Below, piece by piece: positions 10,109 to 21,330 of a DNA stretch of 64,000 bases (positions within the stretch are counted from its first letter, which is position 1; every line of letters begins with the position of its first letter). The notes under the pieces are model-generated. The model made no database searches, was not told the origin of the DNA, and saw nothing but the letters and a program-made list of their open reading frames with translations. Origin of the DNA: Laguncularia racemosa (taxonomy: Eukaryota > Streptophyta > Magnoliopsida > Myrtales > Combretaceae); NCBI GenBank assembly GCA_037954665.1, contig JBBMOL010000081.1:2464313-2528312 (forward strand), given 5' to 3'. The translations under genes and the position numbers were made by a program.

Positions 10109-13100
10109 CATATGGCCTCTCCATCCTACCATGTGATGTCAACAACCTTTTTTCATGCAAGACTATGCAATGCTTTGCCCATTTTTATTTATGTCAGATA
10201 TAATTACATTCTTTTATATAGTGATCGTCAAAAGTTATCATAAGCACTTGCAGATTTTCATTTTAGATGTAAGGGAAATTAATACACTTAATTATTACAA
10301 CAAAGATTACGATGTTTTGGTAACCAGTAACACAATAAATGAAACACATGCAATTCACCCAATCCCCACACATTATCTAATTTCATAAATATCAATTAAA
10401 CATATAAGTTTACTAAATCTACAAGTAAAAAACAAGAACAATACTTTTAGGATTACTCACTCGGCCATCTCGCTACCGGTTGTAGTAATTCAATGGTAAC
10501 TCAATCTCGAAAGCAATGTCACATGATGAGAAAAATAATAATTTATAAGTTCAAGTATGTTAACTTATCTAAGCATCTTAAATAAATTTTCTTGTTTATC
10601 AGTTTAGGTCATTTCAGTGTTTCGGCCATAACTTTTTCGTTTTAATTCCTTTTTTCACATTCTTATAGTCCTTTAGAATGTTTTTGGGTGTACTTTTCAT
10701 TTTTTGGGTCATTTTGTTCATTTAGATCATAGAAATCCAGGTTGCTTTCTAATCAACTTTATGTGCGCCTTGTTCGAGTTTGTTTTGAAATCTTTCTCCT
10801 AATCAAGCCTAATATCTAAAGTGAACCAATTTTAATCAACTTATGGACCTTTTTAGGCTTTTATTCGAGTGTATGGGTATTATTTGTCTACTGTGAATCT
10901 TTGGTTTTTGGTCAAATATTCAAGGTTGATCATCTTTGTTTTTAGTTATACCTATTTCCAACCTATATGTCTTGTTTTTCGCATTTACTCAAAGATTTTA
11001 ATTTCTAACTTTTTCCTACTGATATTCTACTATATTCACATTTTGGAAATTTTGAAAACCATGAAAAGAAATCCCCAAGCACTAGTTTCATGGTTGGAAG
11101 CTAAATCTTCTACATTTCTAACTTTTGTCATCTTTAATACATGTCGACTACCACTTAAGGCTCTTAAATATTGGGATCTTCCTAATACATACATATATAT
11201 ATATATATAGATTTCTAAGCCCCTAAATATTAGGATCTTCCTAATACATACATATATATATATATATAGGCTCTTAAATATTGGGATCTTCCTAATACAT
11301 ACATATATATATATATATAGATTTCTAAGCCCCTTAAATATGGCGACCAAGAGAAGAAAACAAGGCATTGAGTTCTTTTACTTCACTTACTTTCAAATCC
11401 TACACATCTAGCTTATTATAAGTTGGCTATACTACATCGTTTCCTAACATTACCTAAGTTTACATCATATTTGTGAATCTCTTGCTTAGTGAAACTTAAA
11501 TACATCACGAAATATTACAAGAATAGAGGATTCTTAGCCACTCTAGTCTAGTTTACATGGGAAAATTATAAAAATAAGAAAGAAATAAGTACTAATTGGT
11601 GTTCGACTCTTGATAGTCTCCTTGGTGATGCTTCTTACTCCACTCCTTTGTTTCTTCTCTTCCTTAGATTTGATCCTTGATTTTTTTTTTCCTAATTTTT
11701 TGCTCCTTAGAAATTATTTGAAGTGGCATGGAAGCCGCTAGGTTTGAGGGAAAAGTCTGTGGCTATTAGTGGTCCATTTGCCGTATGTATGTGTGTAGTG
11801 TGGTGTAAGGGCAAGTGGATGGTGGCCAGTTTAGGGTGGTCTTCCTTAACTTCTTGGGAGTATTTTATTATGTGTTTGAAAGGAAAAATCAAAGGTGTAA
11901 AGGAATGGGAGCTACACGTGCAAATGGAAGGGAAAATAAAATGAGTGTTGAGCTATTTAATGCATTGCTTAAGTACATTGGTTAATTGAGTTAATTATTT
12001 ATTATGTTTGTTTGTTGGTTAGGGGAATGTCTTATGTTAAATTATTTTCCTTTTATGGTTAATGTCAATTTTCATAAAAAATTTAGTCAAGTCTATATGT
12101 TAAGCTCAACTCCTAACATGTACTTAAGTGCTTAAGGGCCATTAGATAAAGTGTGTTGTCAAATTCTCTTCCCTTAAATGGTGGCCGACGATTTAATGGG
12201 TGTTTTTGTGCCCATTATGTCTTTTGTCCATTAGTACATCAATCAAAAGTGATTAAGGGTCTAATTAAAGATACTTTTAGCTACTTTAATTGGATATTTA
12301 CTTAATTTAACTTCAATTGTGAAATGGCATTTTTATCCCTTTCTTATTCACACCTACTTGAGGTTGTTAGGGGGGCTTATTTTGCATCAATTTCCTTAAT
12401 TTCATTTGATTTATTAATAGAATTAATTACTGCTAAATTATGTGATTTTATATTATTCTTAGGAAAAATCTTTGCTTTAAGGGTTTCAAATTCGATTAGG
12501 TTTCAACTTAGGTTTCCCAAGCTCAAGATTAGTTTTGACGTTTTCTATTATAGCCTTAGAGTTTGCTAATTGGTATAAGGTTTGGAATTTCAAATTAAGG
12601 CTTTAGGTCAACTTTGGTTAGGGTTTATGATTTCTAATATAATGGTCTATAGACAAGTTTCATCTAGGGTCTCGGTTCATTAGACTTTGGTTACATTAAT
12701 CATATCGACTATACTAGAGCGACCACCACGCATTGTATTTACTTTCAAGCATATTTCCCAATACTTCCACTTAACTTATCTTTTGAATTTGAAATTCTCG
12801 GGGTCTACAAGTGGTGAGCCTAATCCTAAATGCTATCCTGCATCTTAATGAAGTTTTTTAATGGAACCACTACTAAAAGCCAACATAATGAAAGCTAGGA
12901 GTTTGAGAAGCAAAATGTAGAAGCCTTATTTTAAAAAGAAGGCTTTATTTTTTGACATTATACCAAAATATGAGTAGTTCATTTCTAAAAATTTCCCAAC
13001 TAATCTTTTATAGCAATTAAAATGCAGTCCTTTTCTTTCCTTTTTTTTAGTACTAATGTTCTTACCAATACCCATTAAGAATTGAAAGAAAATGATATAA

Positions 13101-13630
13101 TCATATTTGCATTGCCACTTAATGTCATTCCCATTGTTAAACTCTTTTTTACAAGCCTTCCTTTAATAAGTAAAGTCAATACATTCAATATTGCTCTAAA
13201 AAAGCTCCATGTAACATATTGTATATTACACTTAAAAAGTGTGTAAAGTCCTATACATTTGAATTGCTCATTATCCTCTTTTGCTATGAAGGAGAATCAT
13301 TTATAATTTTCATTATTTTATAGTATTATTTATTTATAATCAATTTTTGCATGATTGTTATGAAGGAGAGCCACTCAACCGTATGTTAGAGTTAGATCCA
13401 ATTATGAGATGTTGGGCTTTGCATTTGTCTTTTAAAAAAGTTCTACCGCTTTGATACTTAAAGGTTATTGAGGTTAGTTGATAGGAATCAAAATCCGACA
13501 AGACCTATCATTAGGACAAGAACTAAAGGATTTCGAATCTTGGCAATGAGGGCCCATTTTAAGCAAATCAACCCTAGAATTATTCGTTTACTAACCTCTT
13601 TTATCTTATTCATGTATTTTATATTCTAAC
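10109..13630. other. AT-rich repeat debris
   Basis: No protein-coding gene is supported. The stretch contains a three-unit AT-rich minisatellite (11157-11340) and, at 12795-12830, an LTR-end-like GGGGTCTACA followed by AGTGGTGAGCC. That may be the end of an old LTR and its primer-binding site, but no matching LTR start was found. Short open frames here look random. Confidence 0.4.
11157..11340. repeat. Three-unit AT-rich minisatellite
   Basis: About 57-60 bp units, each with GGATCTTCCTAATACATAC followed by an (AT)n tract and TAG, occur three times in direct orientation. The units alternate between two linker forms (GGCTCTTAAATATT and AAGCCCCTAAATATT). Confidence 0.85.
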
Positions 13631-13639
13631 GGGAATACT

Positions 13640-14535
13640 TATCATGCTTTACAGGGCGATAGACAAACTCACTCAAACTCAACTTGTGGATTATCCATGG
13701 ACCAACCTAAACCGGCGATAAGCTAGGCCGATGAATCCTATGGAAGAGCTAGCATGATGAAGACTATTTTTATTTATAATTATTTCTTTGGACTATTTAT
13801 GTTGTAATCTTTCTTTTGGGACACTTTCATTTGCTTGTAGTTGTCTTTTAAGACTGGCCACCTTAAAAGTGGCATAATTGTAATTTTGTGGACTTTTTAA
13901 CCCTAAAGGCAGCAAGTATAAATACTTGCTTAAATAGGGTTTTGAGGAAGCCATTTTTTTCCAGAATTAGACAAACACTTTTTGTGAAGGAATTAGGGTT
14001 CTTCCTAGTTCAATTTCTCTTATCAATTTCAATCCCAAGAATCGGAATTGTGGCGAGTGCAACAAGGGAAAATTGTGAGTCATATCAATTTCTTATTGTT
14101 GTGTTTCTTTTTCATCTCTAATGAGTCATATCTAGGATTGGATTGAAGTCTTCTTGGTCAGATTTTGATTACATTTGTAATCAAACTATCATTGTATAAT
14201 TGATTGGTTTTTTAGCACTTGTTAATATCATCAATTTGTAATTATACTTGTGGCATGGAACTTCTTTGTTGTAAGGAGGATCACGGTTTGAATTTGTGTA
14301 TTGTTGATTGGAATTCTCTTGGAATTTAAGTTGGTTAATTGATTCAATTGAGAATTATCATCTTTGTGGATTTCTTCTCCTTGATTTTATCATTTGGTTC
14401 ATCTTCCATCAATTAGGGTTCACGCAAATTGTCCCACCTTTGAACTGAATTTGATCTTGTCTTTTGAGGTTTATATTTGAGTTGTTTTGATTGTGCTTAA
14501 TCCCCTTTTAGGCACATCATCTTTTGGTATCAAAT
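13640..14535 (+). repeat. Degenerate LTR-like segment
   Basis: A consensus-like TATA box (AGTATAAATACTTG near 13914-13927) is followed about 600 bp later by TTTTGGTATCAAATC (near 14521-14535), which resembles the Met-tRNA primer-binding site just after an LTR end. A GGCACATCAT motif occurs both there and near 14690. No internal coding region or partner LTR was found, so this is a weak call. Confidence 0.3.
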
Positions 14536-15030
14536 CATCATCATACTTGGATTCATTCTTGGTCACGTCCTTGTTGTGGGAATTAGCTCATAAATGTTGA
14601 GGAATTGTGCAATTGTTGAACTAGTTTGATTGATATTGTCTAATTGTCTTTTAAATTAGTTTCGCATGTGCTTAATCTTGGTTTTAGGCACATCATTAGT
14701 TGTTTTTAAGTTGGGTTAGAAAGTAAAAGAGAATATTTTCAATATATAATTAAATGAATTTATTTTCCAAGTCAACATAAAAATTTGATGTAGCCTTTTT
14801 TTTTTCCTATTTTATTATCCACATCAACTACATTTATCATATAAAAAGCTAACTCAAAAAATAAGTGGAGCCCACAAGTGTTTGAAGGGGATAAGTGTCA
14901 ACTTTTTAAAAGTCTAAGGTTTTTGCAATTTCCATAGTTTTCAAGAGGTGTCCACACAATTTACTTCATATTGTTTTATTAATTTAATGATTGTTTCAAT
15001 ATGTGTTTAATAATATAGAAAATGAGATAA

Positions 15031-15243
15031 ATGACACATTTGACACCTCAACTTTACCTATTTTTGCAATTAACTATCTGAAGTTTCAAATTGTCAATTT
15101 ATTACCTAAACTTTGCCTATTTTTGCAATTAACAACCTAAATTTTACCCTTGTAACAATTAATTACATAAAGAAATTGGCACTTTTAAACTTCAGGTAGC
15201 TAATTACAAAAATGAATAAAGTTTAAATATCAAATGTGATATT
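15031..15243. mobile_element. Foldback MITE-like element
   Basis: The two ends form an imperfect inverted repeat of roughly 55 bp: the left end reads ACACATTTGACACC...CTATCTGAAGTTT and the right end, reversed, reads TCACATTTGATATT...CTACCTGAAGTTT. A short segment (ACCTATTTTTGCAATTAAC) is present twice inside. It has no coding capacity. The Tat-like element inserted immediately next to its right end. Confidence 0.65.
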
Positions 15244-16378
15244 AACCCTGTCGAGTCTAATTTTTGAATTTTTTCCATTCCTAATCCGATCTAGACTAGA
15301 CCCTATGCTCATCTAACATAGATCCTCGACTTGAGTTAAGAACTTCGTTTAATTTTGGAGTCGCCACCCAACTGTTGTTGGGAAAGATTGAATTAAGACT
15401 AAAGGAGCGGATTAGTTTTAATTTGGACCACTAGTCGTCATGATTTCCTCTTCTTGTTTTTGACAAAAGAGGAAAAAGGAAAACCAGAGTTTCTAAGTCC
15501 AGAGGCTAACCTATTAAAACCTTACGATTACCACCTAATCTCCTAAAATTATCTCTATCTAGAAATGTCTTTTATTTTTTTTTCTGTTGCCTTTTATTGT
15601 GTTTTTGAATGAGTTATTTGAAAAAAATAATTTTTTTATTTCATTTTATGGGTTGACCCAAATGGGTGCCTACGTACCTGCTATTCAGGATCAAATAAGT
15701 CGTAGTTCGCTTTTCCTGAAAAGATTTAGTGGGTTTGTGAATTTTAATTTGAAAATCTCTTTTGATTTATGTTTTTAACATTTTTTGGATTTTTCTAAAA
15801 AAAATCTAAGCCTAAGCTTAATAATTTGATTTTTTTAAATATTTTTTGGGGAAAACATCAATTTTGGATTTATTTGAGAAAATGATTTTTCTAAGTGATA
15901 AAACTCATTTTTATAATTTTTTTGAATTTTTTATGATTTTTTGTAATTTTTATGATTTTTTTGTAATTTTTACGAGTTTTCATGATTTTTATAGTTTTAA
16001 TTATTTTTATTATTTTTTATGATTTTTTATTATTTCTTCATAATTTTTGTGCATTTTTGTTAAAAATTTATCCTAAGTTATTATCTATCCAATTTTAAAA
16101 TCTAAAGTTTTATTGTTATTTTCCTAATATTTTTATTATTATTCTCTACATTTTTATTATTTTTTATTTTTATTTTTATTATTTTTTAAATTATTAAATC
16201 CTAAAAAAATCTAATTTCTAACATTTTCCTATTTATGGAAATATAAATAAAACATAAATAAATAAATACATAAATAACAAATTAATAAATAAATAACAAA
16301 AATAATAAATCAAATAAAAACAAATAAAATAAATAAACAAAATTCGAAAAAATCCAGAAAATCCAACTTACCTGGATC

Positions 16379-16432
16379 TGGGTCGGGTCGGTCAAGTCGA
16401 ATCGGGTCGAAGCGGGTCGGGTCGGATCGGGT
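16379..16432. repeat. GGTCGG-type simple repeat in LTR
   Basis: Imperfect repeats of GGGTCGGGTCGG run for about 50 bp. The same run occurs in the nested solo LTR at 29429-29492. Confidence 0.8.
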
Positions 16433-16682
16433 TGAACACAGCGGCGGGGAGTGCTCGTTGACGGCGTTCTGGCAACCTTTTGCAGCGGGTGAGGTGTCGA
16501 ATCCTAGGTTATCGATGGTGAGGAATCCAATGGTGGCAGTGGTTTGCTCCAGAAACGCCTCTTGGTGGTTGCTTAGCTCCTGATCGGTGATCGCGGCTTC
16601 AATTTCCTCCGGTAGTCTCCGATTCACTCTTTTCTCACTTTCTCTCGCTTTTGATATGTGATTTGGCTTCCTCCCCTCCTCC

Positions 16683-16693
16683 TCTATTTATAG
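16683..16693 (-). promoter_or_regulatory. TATA box of the Tat/Ogre-like LTR
   Basis: On the - strand CCTATAAATAG is a consensus plant TATA box. It faces in the direction of the element's ORFs. The partner 5' LTR has lost this segment. Confidence 0.65.
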
Positions 16694-16976
16694 GCGCTTG
16701 CAAACTCCTCCGGATAAGCTCAAATTCGGCGATTTGGATAAACCTATATTTTTCCGTTTTTTAGATTTGGTTTTATCCCGGCGATTTGATGTTGATCTCC
16801 TGTTTTTCTTTGATTTATCTGATAGATTTAGCTTTATCTTGACAGCAATCCAAAAGATTTGAGGAAAAATGGTCGATTCCGCCTTCGTCGGACCTGCTCC
16901 GGCTTCCTCTCGCGTCCGTTCTGGTGAAGAAGACAATCACGCGCGACACGCGTGACTTCCCTCGGCCAATCACACG

Positions 16977-16990
16977 CTGCCACGTGGCAG
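16977..16990. promoter_or_regulatory. G-box palindrome
   Basis: CTGCCACGTGGCAG is a perfect 14-bp palindrome centred on CACGTG, the plant G-box bound by bZIP and bHLH factors. It lies about 285 bp upstream of the - strand TATA box, near a CCAAT motif (16966-16970). In the 5' LTR copy the core has decayed to CATGTG. Confidence 0.6.
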
Positions 16991-17385
16991 CTCCAGGCGA
17001 AAGGCAAAAAAAATTGCACAGAGTGCTCAGGGGGAAGATTCAAACTCGCGACCTTAGACCCTCCACACGTTCCCAGGCGCACACACGAGCCAGCTGAGCT
17101 GGCCCAATTTCCTTATTTTCTTTACTTCGCAAATTGCATATATGCAATGCGATTTTTTTTATTTTTTTGTATTTTTTGAAATTTCTAAAATTTGTAAAAA
17201 TTATTTATCCCTTATTATTGCCATTTCTGAAATCATTTCTCAAAATTGATGTGTTTTCCTATTTATTTTTATTTTTTTTGAATATTTTTATTATTTTTTG
17301 CTAAATTAGACAAAAATTGGAAAAAATTGGGAAAAATTGGAAATTGATTATTATTGATTCTTAGGGCAAAAATGGGGTGTTTACA

Positions 17386-17400
17386 GCTGTCCCTCTTTGT
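17386..17400 (-). other. Polypurine tract
   Basis: On the - strand ACAAAGAGGGACAGC directly precedes the TGTAAACACCCC start of the 3' LTR, in the position of the plus-strand primer. Confidence 0.75.
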
Positions 17401-17769
17401 AGTAAAGTTTGAAAAACTTAACTACAAAGATAAGAAAGACGCCATTTTTGGCCTCTTGAATAGATAATGTCTTGGTTTGGCTAGTTACCTGGAAAAGTTT
17501 TTTGTAGGAAAATGCTCCAAGAGCTAATAATCCCACGATTTAAAATGGTCCTAACAATTTAGAGTAATGTTCCCTCCCCAAAAAGTTCTTTAAGGGCTGA
17601 CTAGTTGGCGATAGGAAACATCTCAAGCATCGTTTAGGAGTGTAGAATAAATAATGATAGGAAGCGTCTTATCATACTAGCAACCTTGAAATGAAGATTA
17701 TCTTAGGAAGCGCCCTTATGAGCTGGCTACCTGTCAACAGAAGCGTCTAGTTAGACTAGCAACTGTTTG

Positions 17770-18640
17770 GAAAAATACCTCCGAAAAGTGCTCCTATAAG
17801 CTGACTAATCGAGAGAGTCTAAGAAAGTGCCCCTCTTAGGCTAACTAACCTTTAATAAAATGTCTCAAAAAGTGCCCCCTATGGGCTGACCTTGAGAACA
17901 AATGTTTTAGGAAAGTGCCCCCTATGGGCTGACTAACCTATAATAGGATGTCTCAAAAAGTGCCCCCTATGGGCTGACCTTGAGAATAGATATTTAGGAA
18001 AGTGCCCCCTATGGGCTAACTAACCTATGATAGAATATCTCAAAAAGTGCCCCCTATGGGCTGACTAACCTATGATAGAATGTCTCAAAAAGTGCCCCCT
18101 ATAGGCTGACCTTGAGAACAGATGTTTTAGGAAAGTGTCCCCTATGGGCTAACCTTGAGAACAAATATTTAGGAAAGTGCCCCCTATGGGCTGACTAACC
18201 TATGATAGAATGTCTCAAAAAGTGCCCCTTATAGGCTGACCTTGAGAATAGATATTTAGGAAAGTACCCCCTATGGGCTGACTAACCTATGATAGAATGT
18301 CTCAAAAAGTGCCCCCTATAAGCTGACCTTGAGAACAGATATTTAGGAAAGTGCCTTCTATAGGCTGACTAACCTATGATAGAATGTCTCAAAAAGTGCC
18401 CCCTATGGGCTGACTAACCTACGATAGAATGTCTCAAAAAGTGCCCCCTATGGGCTGACCTTGAGAACAGATATTTAGAAAAGTGCCCCTTATGGGCTGA
18501 CTAACCTATGATAGAATGTCTCAAAAAGTGCCCCCTATGGGCTAACCTTAAGAGAGGTCTAGGGAAGTGCCCCTTTTTGGGTTGACTACCCTATTAAAGT
18601 GAATGTTTAGACAAGTGCCCTACTATGGGTTGACTCATTT
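17770..18640. repeat. Minisatellite in the 3' untranslated region
   Basis: About 20 tandem copies of a roughly 43-bp unit built around AGTGCCCCCTATGGGCTGA. Two sub-types (one with CTAACCTATGATAGAATGTC, one with CCTTGAGAACAGATATTTAG) tend to alternate, giving a higher-order unit of about 87 bp. Copies degenerate towards both ends. Tandem arrays at this position are known in Ogre elements, where they can seed satellite DNA. Confidence 0.9.
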
Positions 18641-19142
18641 TATGCTTCTGAATATGCTTTCTACTGACTGAGCTAAACGATGTGATGTCTTTCATGATAT
18701 GATGATATTTATTTATTTTAATATGCTTGCCAGTTTATCGTGGATAGCAACCAAACAACCGAACCTTCGTGCTAGTTTACTTCTGCTTTACTTTTTCTTA
18801 TCTTGACACGGGGTTGAAAATCTTGATGTGCTTCCTTTCTTATGTACACACAGCTCTTTTGACGGTAATGTTACCCTACTAATGCACTATGTTCTAATGC
18901 TCAAAAGTAGATAGAACTATATTACCAAATATATTGAGATTCATTATCATTTTAGTGTTTATCTTTCATTAGCGAAGTGGTGGATAATGTGTTTAGGGAT
19001 ATTCGTTGTGATGAGAATTGATTGGGATTATTGACCATTCAAGGATATTAACTTTGCTTGTAAAAAGTAAAAAACTCGATTCAACGAAATTTGTATCGAA
19101 CATTGGCTTTCATAAACATTGGCAAAATTTCAATTCCTTTGC
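18641..19142 (-). other. Spacer between pol and the minisatellite
   Basis: About 500 bp of 3' untranslated sequence of the Tat/Ogre-like element. Nothing further is recognised. Confidence 0.5.
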
Positions 19143-20342
19143 CTAAGGATAGTACATCTTTACAGCATCTGTGTTAATGGGGTCTCTCAATTCCGGGCCA
19201 TCCATTTGAATCAGTATCAAAGCACCTCCTGACAGAACCTTTTTCACCACATAGGGGCCTTCATAGTTTGGGGTGAACTTTCCTCTGGATTCTTGGGCAT
19301 TCGGGAGAACCTTCCTTAGCACCAGATCCCCTTCTTTGAAGTACCGGGGCCTCATTTTCTTGTTAAGCGCTCGGGCCATCCTTTGTTGGTAACACTGGCC
19401 ATGACATAGTGCGGTAAGTCTTTTTTCATCAATCAGATTCAGCTGATCAAGCCTCTTCTTTACCCAATCTGAATCGGTTAGCTGAGTTTCTGACAAGATT
19501 CTAAATGATGGTATTTCAACATCAACTGGTAGCACTACTTTAGTACCATATACCAATGAATATGGGGTAGCTCCAGTAGATGTTCTTATTGAAGTCCTAT
19601 AAGCCATGAGAGCAAACAATAACATTTTGTGCCAATCTTCGTAAGTGGTTGTCATTTTCTCGATGATCTTCTTGATATTCTTATTAGCTGCTTCTACTGC
19701 CCCATTCATCTGAGGTTGGTAGGGAGTTGAATTTCTATGGTTTATGCGGAATTGTTGACATAAACCTGTCATCGATCTGTTATTAAGATTGGTACCGTTG
19801 TCGGTGATGATGGACTCAGGAACTCCGTATCAGGCTATTATGTCCCTTTTCAAGAAGTGAACTATTACCCCTTTTGTGACATTGGCATATGACGAAGCTT
19901 CTACCCATTTGGTGAAGTAATCAATCGTTACCAGTATGAATCTATGGCCGTTGGACGCTGTCGGAGTGATTGGGCCAATTATGTCGATTCCCCACATGGA
20001 GAAAGGCCATGGTGCTGATAACAAGTGTAGCTCGTTGGGCGGAGCATTTATTCGGTTTGCGTATACTTGACACAGATGATAGTGCTTAACATATTTTATG
20101 CAATCCGATTCCATGGTCAACCAATAATATCCTAACCTCATGATTTTTTGGGCCAACATGTAGCCATTAATATGAGGTCCACATACTCCTTCATGTACTT
20201 CCTTCATCAGTTCGCATGCTTCATTTTTGTCCACACATCTCAACAAGGTGGCATCAGATGATCTTTTGTAGAGTATAGACCCACTTAATAGGAAATGGCT
20301 TGCTAACCTTCTGAGTGTTCTTTGGTCATTCTTGCTAGCCAT
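19143..20342 (-). pseudogene. Integrase of the Tat/Ogre-like pol, broken
   Basis: The same frame as the upstream RT runs through this segment. It holds the zinc-binding region (HEGVCGPHINGYMLAQK then CIKYVKHYHLCQVY), the first catalytic Asp in FSMWGIDIIGP, the second near ITDNGTN and the catalytic Glu in PQMNGAVEAANKN, then the C-terminal PRYFKEGDLVLRKV domain ending at the TAG at 19143-19145. Relatives have Cys-x2-Cys at the end of the zinc module; here the first Cys position reads Tyr (HYHLC), so zinc binding is probably lost. A TGA at 19830-19832, where Arg is usual, splits the frame. Confidence 0.85.
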
Positions 20343-20903
20343 TTCGGGGTATTTACTTTCTTAGAGACAGGTCTTGATGTCGTGATACCAAGGCTTGTCA
20401 TCTTGTATTTTTTCAATGGTTAAACAGTAGGCGGGCCGACTTTCGATGTCTATTTTCATCAGTTGGACTTCAGCTCCCCCTGTTATCTGGATCATAGATG
20501 CTAGTGTGGCTAGTGCATCTGCAAACTGATTTTGAGTTCTCGGGATATATGTGAAAGTGATTGCCTTGAATCCTTCGATTAGCTCTGTCAAGTGTTAATG
20601 ATATGGTACCAGTTTGGGGTCTTTAGTCTTGTATTCCCCTCTTGTCTGTAGTATGATAAGCGACAAGTACCCGTATACTTCTAATTCACGGATTTCCATT
20701 TGACAGGCCATTTTGAGGCCAAGAATACACGCTTCATATTCCGCAATATTATTGGTATAAGGAAATTTAAGTCTTGTCGCTGCAGGGAATTGAGTGCCGT
20801 TTGGGGATATCAACACTGCCCCGATCCCGCAACCGAATACATTGGCAGCTCCATCAAAAAACAGTTTCCATTTCGGGTTCTGCTCTATCCCAAAGTCTTC
20901 CAC
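20343..20903 (-). pseudogene. Second RNase H domain of the Tat/Ogre-like pol
   Basis: WKLFFDGAANVFGCGIGAVL followed by NNIAEYEACILGLKMA is the RVT_3-type (archaeal-like) RNase H fold, with the first catalytic Asp in FFDGA and the Glu in AEYEA. In Tat-lineage elements this second domain lies between the normal RNase H and integrase, as here. Stops at 20595-20597 (TAA, after VPYH) and 20361-20363 (TAA, after TCL) interrupt the same frame, and FADALATLAS near 20500 marks the last conserved block. Confidence 0.8.
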
Positions 20904-21330
20904 CGGTATATCTTCTACTGTTAATATGTTTTCGTCAGGGAATTAGGCTTGTAGTTCTTGGGAATCTGTCTCGACAGGGTGTTCTGCCAATTGGTCGACT
21001 AAGGCTTGCCCTTTCATCGATTTCTGATTTATGTATGTGATGTCAAACTCGGATAGGAGCATTTGCTATTTAAAGATTCTCCCTATCAAAGCTGGTTTCT
21101 CTGCCAGGTATTTCAAGGGATCATATTTTGTCAGTAGCTCAATATGATAGTAAAGGGTGTATTGTCTTAGTCGAAGCATGACCCAAATTAGAGCACAACA
21201 AGTCTTCTCCACCTCTGAGTACCTCTGTTCCCCATCTATGAACTTCTTGCTCAGGTAATATATGGAACGCTCCCTTCCCTCATCATCTTTCTACCCCAAT
21301 ACACATCCCATGGATTCAGGGAGCATAGTA
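20904..21330 (-). pseudogene. First RNase H domain of the Tat/Ogre-like pol
   Basis: The frame continues from RT with a KDDEGRERSIYYLSKKF-like block, then RYSEVEKTCCAL and LRQYTLYYHIELL, the typical LTR-element RNase H, followed by EFDITYINQKS and a linker. The TAG at 21291-21293 lies at a usual Gln position. Further stops occur near 21066 (where Trp is usual) and 20943. Confidence 0.75.

Larger units (their letters stand above)
15249..17385 (-). repeat. 3' LTR of the Tat/Ogre-like element
   Basis: It begins TGTCGAGTCTAATT on the + strand and ends GGGGTGTTTACA, 2,137 bp. This is the complete copy; its partner at 27988-31221 lacks the part equivalent to about 15769-16806. It contains a GGTCGGGTCG-rich run (16379-16432), a - strand TATA box (16683-16693) and a 14-bp G-box palindrome (16977-16990). 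The - strand frames inside it (about 16310-17080) are not genes. Confidence 0.9.

Noticed and set aside
12324..14121. Short open frames in the 10-15 kb region
   Set aside because: They are under 90 residues, lack domains, and lie in AT-rich repeat debris.
16310..17179. Open frames inside the Tat-like LTR (also 30531-31031)
   Set aside because: They recur only because the LTR recurs, they are not conserved in frame between copies, and no domain is seen.
17770..18640. CRISPR-like array
   Set aside because: Units are contiguous and diverge gradually, with no unique spacers, and the array lies in a plant retroelement.
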